Shown here piece by piece: positions 8,945 to 16,496 of a stretch of DNA of 64,000 bases. The stretch is from Lichenifustis flavocetrariae. GTDB taxonomy: Bacteria; Pseudomonadota; Alphaproteobacteria; Rhizobiales; Beijerinckiaceae. Under the pieces are notes generated by a model, which made no database searches, was not told the DNA's origin, and saw only the letters and a list, made by a program, of their open reading frames with translations. A program made the translations under genes and the position numbers. Every line of letters begins with the position of its first letter. Position 1 is the stretch's first letter. The stretch is from positions 310,001-374,000 of the forward strand of contig NZ_JAMOIM010000002.1 of NCBI RefSeq assembly GCF_026130545.1. Reading direction: 5' to 3'.

Positions 8945-9681
8945 CGACCCAAGCGCAAACGCGATCTCGCGGTCGCATCGGCCAAAGCGCGATCGGCCTG
9001 ACGCTTGCGGCCGCGATCGTGTCGGCTTGGCTTTGTGGTCACGTCTATGCCGTGTTCTTTCATCGCTGGACGCCCGCCGGGATCATCGCGGCGCCCTTCG
9101 TGATGGCGCTGCAATGCTGGCTGAGCGTGGGGCTTTTCATCGTCGCCCATGATGCGATGCATGGGTCGCTTGTCCCCTTCCATCCTTTGGTCAACCGGAC
9201 GATCGGTCGTCTCTGTCTGATCCTCTATGCTGGCTTCTCCTACGATCGATTGATCACCAAGCATTTCGATCACCACCGACACCCTGGAACAGCACTCGAT
9301 CCCGACTACAACGCGGAAGACCCCGAGCATTTCTGGGGATGGTATGTCGCGTTCTTTCGCCGGTACTTCGGTTGGCAGCCGTTCCTGACGATCAATGTCG
9401 TCACTTGGTTGTATTGGGGCTTGTTCGGCGCCAATCTCGCCAACATCCTTCTCCTATGGGCTGTGCCGGCAATTCTCTCCTCGGTGCAGCTCTTCTATTT
9501 TGGAACCTATCTGCCACACCGACGTGAGGAGGACGGGTTCGTGGACGGCCACAATGCGCGAAGCAGCGGCTATCCTTGGCTGCTCTCACTCCTCACCTGC
9601 TTTCATTTCGGCCACCACCACGAGCACCATGCGGCGCCGCATGTCCCCTGGTGGCAATTGCCTCACACCCCACTTCGGTGA
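8941..9681 (+). CDS. crtW: Beta-carotene ketolase
   Basis: A 246-residue integral membrane di-iron ketolase that places keto groups at C4/C4' of beta-carotene or zeaxanthin. The histidine clusters HDAMHG (near residue 66), HFDHHRHPG (near 106) and HFGHHHEHH (near 222) are those of the CrtW/fatty-acid desaturase-like family. The open frame extends upstream but the ATG at 8941 overlapping the crtZ stop is the natural start. With crtZ it would allow canthaxanthin, adonixanthin or astaxanthin formation. Its 3' end overlaps an opposing gene by 89 bases. Confidence 0.93.
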   Translation: MTTQAQTRSRGRIGQSAIGLTLAAAIVSAWLCGHVYAVFFHRWTPAGIIAAPFVMALQCWLSVGLFIVAHDAMHGSLVPFHPLVNRTIGRLCLILYAGFSYDRLITKHFDHHRHPGTALDPDYNAEDPEHFWGWYVAFFRRYFGWQPFLTINVVTWLYWGLFGANLANILLLWAVPAILSSVQLFYFGTYLPHRREEDGFVDGHNARSSGYPWLLSLLTCFHFGHHHEHHAAPHVPWWQLPHTPLR

Positions 9682-10630
9682 GCGTCGGCGCCGGCCGTTC
9701 GAGGTTAGGTGTCGGCTGCGCAACGGTGCCGAGGTGGCGCAGGCCGCGCCTGTCCGCCAAGCCGACCTGTCGATGCCGCTCTCTTGCGCCAGCCTGCTGT
9801 TCGGGTGAGCGCAGATCGGCGCAGCGAGCACAACTCACGCCTTCGACATAGTGAGGCGAGGCACGATCGGCCGGCGTCAGGGGCCAGCGGCAACCATAGC
9901 AGAGCGCGACGTCGGCCGTTTTCAGGCCGGCCCCGACCGCGACCCGACCGTCGAACACGAAGCAGTCACCCTGCCAAAGGCTCTCCTGGAGCGCGACACG
10001 TTCGAGGTAGGACAGGATGCCGCCTTTCAGCTGGTAGACGGTTTCGAATCCCTGATCGAGCAAGTAGGCGCTGGCCTTCTCGCACCGAATGCCGCCCGTG
10101 CAGAACATGGCGACGGCCATGTGACGCTTGGGGTCGAGTGCCTCCTCGACGAAGGTCGGGAAGTCGCCGAACGATGCGGTCCCGGGATCGATGGCGCCCG
10201 CGAACGTGCCGATCGCATGCTCGAATCCATTGCGAACATCGATGACCGGGATCGCAGGATCGCGGAGCAGGACATTCCAGTCTTCGGCTTCGACGAGCGT
10301 TCCGGTCCGGGCATTCGGATCGGTCCCCGGCACACCCAGGGTCACGATCTCCGCCTTCAGACGCACTTTCATGCGGAGGAAGGGCAGCGCGTCACAGAAG
10401 GAGGTTCGCACGTTGAACTCGGGACAACCCACGTGCCGGCGAATCTCCTCGACTGCGGTTTCAAGCCTCTCTGGCACACCCGCGAGCGTCGCATTGAGGC
10501 CCTCAGGGGCCAAAAGCAGAATCCCTTTGATGCCGTGGCGGTCGCAGATGTGCTGCAGCGGCGCCCTCAGGGCGGCGCATTCAGGCAGCGGTATGAAACG
10601 GTAGAAAGTCGAGACGGCAAAGGTTGGCAT
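9593..10630 (-). CDS. trhO: tRNA uridine(34) hydroxylase (rhodanese-related, UPF0176)
   Basis: A 345-residue protein of the TrhO/YceA family, which hydroxylates U34 of tRNAs on the path to 5-carboxymethoxyuridine. It has the N-terminal ferredoxin-like domain (VSTFYRFIPL to about residue 95), then the rhodanese domain with active Cys in MFCTGGIRCEKA near residue 180, then the C-terminal Cys cluster (CYGCRWPL and CARCADL). Conserved sequence ends near HLG; the last 45 or so residues are a Pro/Arg-rich tail read antisense to the end of crtW. Start is the MPTFAVST methionine at 10630. Confidence 0.88.
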   Translation of the reverse strand: MPTFAVSTFYRFIPLPECAALRAPLQHICDRHGIKGILLLAPEGLNATLAGVPERLETAVEEIRRHVGCPEFNVRTSFCDALPFLRMKVRLKAEIVTLGVPGTDPNARTGTLVEAEDWNVLLRDPAIPVIDVRNGFEHAIGTFAGAIDPGTASFGDFPTFVEEALDPKRHMAVAMFCTGGIRCEKASAYLLDQGFETVYQLKGGILSYLERVALQESLWQGDCFVFDGRVAVGAGLKTADVALCYGCRWPLTPADRASPHYVEGVSCARCADLRSPEQQAGARERHRQVGLADRRGLRHLGTVAQPTPNLERPAPTLTEVGCEAIATRGHAAPHGARGGGRNESR

Positions 10631-10712
10631 GGGGCAAGCTAATGTGAACAGATCGCGCTTACAGCCTGTCGAACGCTTCCGCAAACTCTCTCTTGACGGC
10701 GCGTGCTAACCT

Positions 10713-11708
10713 TCAGGCGCCTCGAAAGGCAGTCGCGAGGGCTTCGAGATCCGTCGGCATGTCCGAACGGAACATCAATTCTTCCTCGGTCACCGGATGC
10801 GTGAAACCCAGGGTCGAGGCATGGAGGGCCTGGCGCCGGAATGCCAGGACGGTGTCCCGACCCGGGGAACAGAGCCGCTCCGCCTTGGTCCGAAAGCCAG
10901 CGCCGTAGACCGCGTCGCCGACGAGCGGATGGCCGATCGCAGCGAAATGGACACGGATTTGATGCGTCCGGCCGGTTTCGAGACGGCACTGAATTCGGCA
11001 AGCCAGATCCCCGAAGCGCGCCTCGCGCCGCCAATGCGTGACAGCGTGACGACCCCGATCTTCCGGCACAACCGCAACCTTGAGACGGTTGTGCGGATCG
11101 CGCCCAAGCGGCAAGTCGATCATGCCATTGGTCCGGTCGGGCACACCCCAGATGAAAGCCTGATATTCGCGCACCAGAGAGCCCGATCGGCCATGGTCGG
11201 CGAAGAGAGCCGCCAGTCCCGCATGCGCCGCATCGCTCTTCGCCACGACCAAGAGCCCCGACGTATCCTTGTCGAGGCGATGCACAATTCCCGGCCGCTT
11301 GACCCCTCCGATCCCCGACAGGGTGTCGCCGCAATGGGCGATGAGGGCGTTCACGAGAGTTCCGTCCGCGTGGCCGGCAGAAGGGTGCACGACGAGACCC
11401 GCCGGTTTGTCGAGCACCAAGAGGTGCCCGTCCTCGAACACGACGTCGAAAGGGATCACCTGCGCCTGCGGAAGGGCGGGAGTGGGTTCGGGGACATTCA
11501 AGGACAAGATGGTGCCGAGCGGCGGCTTCTCGCTACCGGAGCGGGCCACGACGTCACCGACCCGCACGTGCCCATCAGCGATCAGCCGTTGCAACCGCGT
11601 TCGCGATAGGTTCAAGCCGGCCGCCTCGGCGGCATCGGCAAGAATGCGGTCGAGCCGCTGTCCTTCCCGACCTTGGTCGATCGAGACGTGAAAAAGGCCG
11701 GTGCTCAC
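10713..11708 (-). CDS. RluA-family pseudouridine synthase (RluD-like)
   Basis: A 331-residue rRNA pseudouridine synthase. An S4 RNA-binding domain spans about residues 15-75 (LDRILADA and SRTRLQRLIADGHVRV), followed by the RluA catalytic domain with the signature HRLDKDTSG, whose Asp is the catalytic nucleophile, near residue 145. RTHQIRVHFAAIGHPLVGD near residue 245 is the second family motif. The S4 domain and length suggest RluD, which modifies helix 69 of 23S rRNA, though RluC-like function is possible. It lies upstream of nothing obvious on its strand; DUF1150 precedes it by 79 bases. Confidence 0.9.
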   Translation of the reverse strand: MSTGLFHVSIDQGREGQRLDRILADAAEAAGLNLSRTRLQRLIADGHVRVGDVVARSGSEKPPLGTILSLNVPEPTPALPQAQVIPFDVVFEDGHLLVLDKPAGLVVHPSAGHADGTLVNALIAHCGDTLSGIGGVKRPGIVHRLDKDTSGLLVVAKSDAAHAGLAALFADHGRSGSLVREYQAFIWGVPDRTNGMIDLPLGRDPHNRLKVAVVPEDRGRHAVTHWRREARFGDLACRIQCRLETGRTHQIRVHFAAIGHPLVGDAVYGAGFRTKAERLCSPGRDTVLAFRRQALHASTLGFTHPVTEEELMFRSDMPTDLEALATAFRGA

Positions 11709-11787
11709 ACCGGCCCTACGACTGGTTCGATCGGCCGAAGGCTCAGACGTGACCGAGCCTTCGAAACCGCGTGAAGGAAAGGCAATC

Positions 11788-12048
11788 TCAGTGGAGGCTC
11801 ACGGTTTGCAGCTGGTGTTCCCAGGCGTTGGCCACGGCCGCATCCTTTGAATCCGTCAGCATGATCGGCACGCCGTCAGCCCCAAGCAGCAGAAAGAGGT
11901 CCAGGCCGGGCTGGATATTCGAGACCTGCGGGAAAAGCCTCGAAACGTCGTCCGATTTGATCGCCTTCACGTAGGCGATCGCACCCTGCCCCAGATGGGC
12001 AAAATCGTCCGGAGACAGCGGCGCCTGATGGGTGTCTTGGATGTTCAT
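11788..12048 (-). CDS. DUF1150 family protein
   Basis: An 86-residue protein. It matches DUF1150, a family nearly restricted to alphaproteobacteria: FAHLGQGAIAYVKAI near residue 15, DLFLLLGADGVPIMLTD near residue 50 and a C-terminal NAWEHQLQTVSLH. A very good ribosome site, AGGAG, lies 7 bases before the ATG at 12048. DUF1150 genes often sit next to small heat-shock protein genes and are thought to be stress-linked; no hsp20 is present here. Function unknown. Confidence 0.85.
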   Translation of the reverse strand: MNIQDTHQAPLSPDDFAHLGQGAIAYVKAIKSDDVSRLFPQVSNIQPGLDLFLLLGADGVPIMLTDSKDAAVANAWEHQLQTVSLH

Positions 12049-12208
12049 GGTCAACTCCTTACATGGCGGTCCCGAAGGCCCCGCACTCCCCTTGCGCACA
12101 TGCAGTCTCGCACGGGATGTCTTATCGTTCGTTTCTAGATTTGGTTGCCGAAGCCTATCGATTCAAGAGCGGCGATTTGCCCGGCTGGTGTGGAGGATCG
12201 GACACGTC

Positions 12209-13213
12209 TCAGACCATGCTGCGAAGAATGCGGTCCGGCGGACGATGGCCATCCACAAAGGACCGGATGTTGACGATCACTCTCTCACCCATTTCGATCC
12301 GTCCTTCGATCGTGGCGGAACCCATATGGGGCAGCAGTGTTACACGCCCGGCCTTGGCGAGGCGGACCAGCTTTGGCGAGACGGCCGGCTCCTGCTCGAA
12401 GACGTCGAGTCCCGCCCCGGCGAGCTCGCCGGCCTCCAACATACGGGTCAGGGCCGCCTCGTCGATCACCTCGCCACGCGCGGTGTTGATCACGATGGCG
12501 TCCGGGCGGAGGAGTTTCAGGCGCCGCGCTGAGAGAAGATGATAGGTCGCCGGCGTATGGGGGCAGTTGATGGATACGATATCCATGCGGGCCAACATCT
12601 GGTCGAGCGAATCCCAATAGGTCGCCTCGAGCTTCGCTTCGACAGCGGCCGGCACGCGATTGCGGTTGTGATAGTGGATCGAGAGCCCGAATGCCCTGGC
12701 GCGTTGAGCCAGGGCTTGCCCGATGCGGCCCATGCCGACGATCCCCAACCGTTTGCCGGTGATCCGATGGCCCAGCATGAAGGTCGGCGACCACCCGGAC
12801 CACGTGCCTGCCGGGACGAGACTGGCCCCTTCGACGATCCGGCGCGCCACAGACAGGATGAGCCCCATCGTCATGTCGGCCGTGTCGTCGGTCAGTACGC
12901 CGGGTGTGTTCGTCACCGTGATGCCACGGTCGAGCGCCGCACCAACGTCGATATTGTCGATCCCGGTGCCGAATTGCGCGATCAGCTTCAGGCGGGGTCC
13001 GGCTTCCGCGATCAGCGCCGCTGGCAGACGATCCGTCACCGTGGGTACCATGACGTCGATGTCCTGCATGGCCTCACGTAAGGCCGGCGGACTCATCGGC
13101 GCATCGGTATCGTTAAACCGAACATCGAAGAGCTCGCGCATCCGCGCTTCCGTTTGGTCGTGCAGCTTTCGCGTCACGAACACCCGCGGCCCTGCCTTTA
13201 CGTTCGCCTCCAT
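12209..13213 (-). CDS. D-2-hydroxyacid dehydrogenase (glyoxylate/hydroxypyruvate reductase-like)
   Basis: A 334-residue NAD(P)-dependent D-isomer 2-hydroxyacid dehydrogenase. The dinucleotide motif GMGRIGQALAQRA is near residue 155. Catalytic Arg is in NTARGEVID near 240, Glu in DVFEQEP near 268 and His in LLPHMGSATIEGR near 290. The family's substrate-binding region includes GTGIDNIDVGAA near 83. Likely reduces glyoxylate or hydroxypyruvate, but phosphoglycerate or other 2-oxoacids are possible. It has a 160-base gap to the DUF1150 gene and is divergent from the SH3 gene. Confidence 0.88.
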   Translation of the reverse strand: MEANVKAGPRVFVTRKLHDQTEARMRELFDVRFNDTDAPMSPPALREAMQDIDVMVPTVTDRLPAALIAEAGPRLKLIAQFGTGIDNIDVGAALDRGITVTNTPGVLTDDTADMTMGLILSVARRIVEGASLVPAGTWSGWSPTFMLGHRITGKRLGIVGMGRIGQALAQRARAFGLSIHYHNRNRVPAAVEAKLEATYWDSLDQMLARMDIVSINCPHTPATYHLLSARRLKLLRPDAIVINTARGEVIDEAALTRMLEAGELAGAGLDVFEQEPAVSPKLVRLAKAGRVTLLPHMGSATIEGRIEMGERVIVNIRSFVDGHRPPDRILRSMV

Positions 13214-13393
13214 TGCCCAACCCCCGACCGCAGGCCTGCCCGATACAAGACCGCGCGACGCTCACGAAGTTCCGCCATAAAGCTGCCCCGGCTCTCAGCG
13301 CTAAGCGAGCTTTAACCATCTCACAAGCATCTAAATCCGTAACCCGCCCGACGGCCTTCGGCCGACAGGCTTCCCAATTTTGCATGGGATCCG

Positions 13394-13954
13394 ATGACGC
13401 ACCATCGACAAAGCCGCATGATGGCAAGCCGCCCGCACCGTCGTCAGGTCCTGGCGCGCGCGGCGTTGCTGGTCGGTTGCCTGTTTGGAACCGCTTTGCC
13501 GGCGCGGGCCCAGCAGGTCGGGACTGCATCCGGTCTCCCGGTGCCGCGCTACGTCAGTCTGAAATCCGATCACGTCAACCTGCGGGAAGGCCCTTCCAAG
13601 GAGCATCGGACGCTGTGGATCTACCAGCGGGCCGGCTTGCCGGTGGAAATCACCGCCGAGTTCGAAACCTGGCGCAAGATCCGTGATTCGGAAGGAACGG
13701 AGGGCTGGGTCCTCCATTCGCTTCTGTCCGGTCGTCGGACCGCGCTTGTGGCCCCTTGGAAAAAGGAAGCGCTACTGCCGCTGCGCTCGTCCGCCGCCGA
13801 TGGAGCCGGCCTTGCCGCCAACCTGCAGGCGGGGGTCCTGGTCAATGTGAAGCGCTGCGACGGCTCGTGGTGCCGGGTGTTTGGTGACAATTTCGACGGC
13901 TACATGCTGCAGACCAACCTCTGGGGCGTCTATCCCGACGAGCATATCGATTAG
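13394..13954 (+). CDS. Secreted bacterial SH3-domain protein
   Basis: A 186-residue protein with an N-terminal signal sequence (positively charged start to about residue 18, hydrophobic ALLVGCLFGTALPARA to residue 37). Two SH3-like repeats follow: residues 55-115 contain DHVNLREGPSKEHR and EGTEGWVLHSLLSGRR; residues 120-180 contain LQAGVLVNVKRCDGSWCRVF and DGYMLQTNLWG. These SH3_3 domains usually bind cell-wall peptides or protein partners in the periplasm. The exact role is unknown. Two ATGs near the start (13394, 13418) are both plausible. Confidence 0.85.
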   Translation: MTHHRQSRMMASRPHRRQVLARAALLVGCLFGTALPARAQQVGTASGLPVPRYVSLKSDHVNLREGPSKEHRTLWIYQRAGLPVEITAEFETWRKIRDSEGTEGWVLHSLLSGRRTALVAPWKKEALLPLRSSAADGAGLAANLQAGVLVNVKRCDGSWCRVFGDNFDGYMLQTNLWGVYPDEHID

Positions 13955-14061
13955 GCACCACCACAAGGCCGTGCCGACATTCCGCCGGTGCAACCGGCTC
14001 CGTCATCAAGGCGCCTTGATAGCCCGATCGCAGGGTCGACGGATTCTCAGATCAGACCCGT

Positions 14062-14916
14062 TCAATCGACCGAAGCGGCAGTTTCCAGGCGAAACGGGTT
14101 CGCCGGATAGACACCGAGAATGCGCACTTCGCGTGAAAAGAACGCGAGCTCTTCGAGGGCACGGGCAAGCGCCGGCTCCTCCGGATGGCCATCGACATCG
14201 GCCAGAAACTGAGTCGCGGTGAACTCACCTTCCACCATGTAGCTTTCAAGCTTCGTCATATTGACCGCATTCGTCGCGAATCCGCCCAGCGCCTTGTAAA
14301 GCGCCGCCGGAACGTTGCGCACACGAAACACGAAGGTGGTGACCACCGGGCCGTTGTGGGGCGGCGGCGACACGGGGTCGCGCGAAAGGACCACGAAGCG
14401 CGTGGTGTTGTGCGCCGCATCTTCGACGTTCTCGGCCAAAATCTCGAGGCCGTAGATCGAAGCTGCGAGGCGTGGTGCGAGCGAGGCCCTGGTCGGGTCG
14501 CCCCACTGCGCCACCTCGCGCGCCGAACCCGCTGTGTCGCCGGCCACCTGAGGCGTGAGACCCAGCTGGCGAATGATCTTCCGGCACTGGCCCAGCGCAT
14601 GGATGTGGCTGTGCACGCTTTTCAGCCGGTCGAGCGTGGTGCCCGGGACGGCCATGAGTTGGAACCGGATCGGCAGAAAATACTCGCTCACGATGTGCAG
14701 TTGCGCATTCGGCATGAGGATGTGGATGTCGGCCACGCGGCCCGCGATCGAATTCTCGATCGGGATCATGGCGAGGTCGGCCGTTCCGCCGGTCACGGCC
14801 GCGAAGGCGTCTTCGAAGGTCGCGCAGGGCATGGGGGTCCAGTCCGGATAGACGTCCGTACAGGCGATGTGGGAATTCGCGCCGGGTTCACCCTGGTAGG
14901 CGATGGTCTTGGTCAT
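14062..14916 (-). CDS. pheA: Prephenate dehydratase
   Basis: A 284-residue enzyme converting prephenate to phenylpyruvate in phenylalanine synthesis. The dehydratase domain starts at IAYQGEPGANSH and has IPIENSIAGRV near residue 55 and the TTRFVVLSR motif near residue 175, whose Thr is catalytic. A C-terminal ACT domain follows (TTFVFRVRNVPAALYKAL near 195 and KLESYMVEGEFTATQFLADVDGH near 225) for feedback by phenylalanine. No chorismate mutase domain is fused. Start ATG overlaps the kdsB stop (ATGA), so the two are coupled. Confidence 0.95.
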   Translation of the reverse strand: MTKTIAYQGEPGANSHIACTDVYPDWTPMPCATFEDAFAAVTGGTADLAMIPIENSIAGRVADIHILMPNAQLHIVSEYFLPIRFQLMAVPGTTLDRLKSVHSHIHALGQCRKIIRQLGLTPQVAGDTAGSAREVAQWGDPTRASLAPRLAASIYGLEILAENVEDAAHNTTRFVVLSRDPVSPPPHNGPVVTTFVFRVRNVPAALYKALGGFATNAVNMTKLESYMVEGEFTATQFLADVDGHPEEPALARALEELAFFSREVRILGVYPANPFRLETAASVD

Positions 14917-15650
14917 GGTCGAGGTCTCAGAAGTTCGGTCGCGCGTTCGAGATCGTCCGGCGTGTCGACGCCGAACGGCACGGCCGAGACACATTCCACG
15001 TCGATGCGCATGCCGGCTTCAAGCGCGCGCAATTGTTCGAGCCGCTCGCGCAATTCGAGCCGGGACGGCGGCAGGGCTACAAAGCGCCGCAGGCAGTCGC
15101 GGCGATAGGCATAAAGGCCGATGTGGTGCAGCAACGGTCCGTCGCCCCACGGTACAGCACTACGGGAGAAGTAGAGTGCCCGCAGCCGTCCCGGCCCGAC
15201 CTCGGTGCCGACGACCTTGACGATGTTGGGATCGGTTCGCTCGGCAGGACGAAGGATGGTCGCGGCGAGGGTCGCCAGATCGACGGCAGGGTCGGCGAGC
15301 GGGTCCAACGCCGCCCGCACGGCAGCCGCTTCGACGGTGGGCAGATCTCCCTGGAGGTTCACCACAACGTCATGGCTGCGGTCGGGATCGACGCGCTCCA
15401 CGGCCTCGAAGATGCGATCAGTGCCCGACGGATGGTCCGATCGGGTCATGATGGCGCGACCGCCGGCCGCGGTGATCACCGAGGCGACTCGATCATCATC
15501 GACCGCCACCACAACCGGGCCGATATCGGCCTCCATGGCCCGCCGCCAGACATGGACGATCATCGGAACGCCGTGAATCATGGCGAGCGGTTTGTCGGGC
15601 AGGCGGGTGGATGCCATGCGGGCGGGAACGAGGACAATGGGCTTGGGCAT
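14913..15650 (-). CDS. kdsB: 3-deoxy-manno-octulosonate cytidylyltransferase
   Basis: A 245-residue CMP-Kdo synthetase which activates Kdo for the inner core of lipopolysaccharide. The N-terminal VPARMASTRLPDKPLA is the nucleotide-binding signature; VVVNLQGDLP near residue 98 and FGVDTPDDLE near residue 230 are further family motifs. The open frame extends upstream to 15743, but the conserved start is the ATG at 15650. It forms a two-gene operon with pheA, an order common in Hyphomicrobiales. It is divergent from the cytochrome c gene. Confidence 0.94.
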   Translation of the reverse strand: MPKPIVLVPARMASTRLPDKPLAMIHGVPMIVHVWRRAMEADIGPVVVAVDDDRVASVITAAGGRAIMTRSDHPSGTDRIFEAVERVDPDRSHDVVVNLQGDLPTVEAAAVRAALDPLADPAVDLATLAATILRPAERTDPNIVKVVGTEVGPGRLRALYFSRSAVPWGDGPLLHHIGLYAYRRDCLRRFVALPPSRLELRERLEQLRALEAGMRIDVECVSAVPFGVDTPDDLERATELLRPRP

Positions 15651-15820
15651 CCGGGTCGAAACCAAAACGCCACGGCCTGCGGAAGATCGAAGGCCGCGGG
15701 ACAAAAGGTGCGCGGGATGCGGCTTATACGTGTTGCCAAGCACGGGTCAAAGTGCGTAATCAAGCGCAAACGGAGCCAGGCAGAGCCAAGGCCGGTGGAC
15801 GTAAGGGAGCGGCACCCAGG

Positions 15821-16363
15821 ATGATGGATTCATTCGAATTCAACAAGATCGCGGGCGGTGTCCTGGCGACGCTGATGATGACCATGTTGCTCGGCATTTT
15901 CTCGGGCATGGTGTTTGGGCCCCACATTCCCGCGAAGCCTGGCTATGAGTTGCCTTCGGCACCCGCGCAGGAAACTGCGACGAATGCGCCGGAGGCGCCC
16001 GCTGAGCCTCTTCCGGTCCTGCTGGCCAAGGCCGATCCGGCGAAGGGCCAGGCCCTCGCCAAGGCCTGCGGTGCCTGCCATAATTTCGAGAAGGGCGCTG
16101 GCCCCAAGGTTGGACCGCCGCTCTATGGCGTGGTTGGCCGCAAGGTGGCCTCGATGGACGGGTTCTCCTATTCGGACGCCCTGAAGGCGAAGGGTGGGAC
16201 CTGGACCATGGACGAGATCAACAAGTTCATCACCAATCCGAAAGCCGACGTCGCCGGGACGAAGATGGGCTTCGCGGGCGAGCAGAGCCCTGAGAAGCGC
16301 GCCGACATCATCGATTATCTCCACACGCTGTCGGACAACCCGGTCCCCATGCCGAAGCCCTGA
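15821..16363 (+). CDS. cycM: Membrane-anchored cytochrome c (class I)
   Basis: A 180-residue cytochrome with an uncleaved N-terminal anchor (residues 10-33), a Pro/Ala-rich linker to about residue 65, and a single-heme class I domain. The heme site CGACH is at residues 83-87 and the likely Met ligand is in TKMGFAG near residue 150. This is the CycM/cytochrome c552 type that carries electrons between the bc1 complex and terminal oxidase. AAGGGAG lies before the ATG at 15821; the upstream open frame is not conserved. A strong terminator follows. Confidence 0.9.
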   Translation: MMDSFEFNKIAGGVLATLMMTMLLGIFSGMVFGPHIPAKPGYELPSAPAQETATNAPEAPAEPLPVLLAKADPAKGQALAKACGACHNFEKGAGPKVGPPLYGVVGRKVASMDGFSYSDALKAKGGTWTMDEINKFITNPKADVAGTKMGFAGEQSPEKRADIIDYLHTLSDNPVPMPKP

Positions 16364-16390
16364 TTTCCGGCTTCTTCGGAGAATTCATCA

Positions 16391-16414
16391 GGCAGGGCAG
16401 CGCCCTGCCTTTTT
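16391..16414 (+). terminator. Rho-independent terminator after the cytochrome c gene
   Basis: A perfect 8-base GC-rich stem (GGCAGGGC and GCCCTGCC) with a 3-base loop runs straight into five T residues. It lies 27 bases after the cytochrome c stop and separates that gene from the peptide-transporter operon. Confidence 0.9.
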
Positions 16415-16496
16415 GTTGACCAGCCAACGCGTCATCTCCGACGGCATCGTCCCACGGGCGCCCTGCCCGGTCCGGATCACCGACGGAGTTCTGTCC

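Noticed and set aside
10639-11334. Minus-strand frame overlapping the pseudouridine synthase gene
   Set aside because: It is an out-of-frame shadow with Arg/Ser/Gly-rich sequence; the RluA frame contains the HRLDKDTSG signature.
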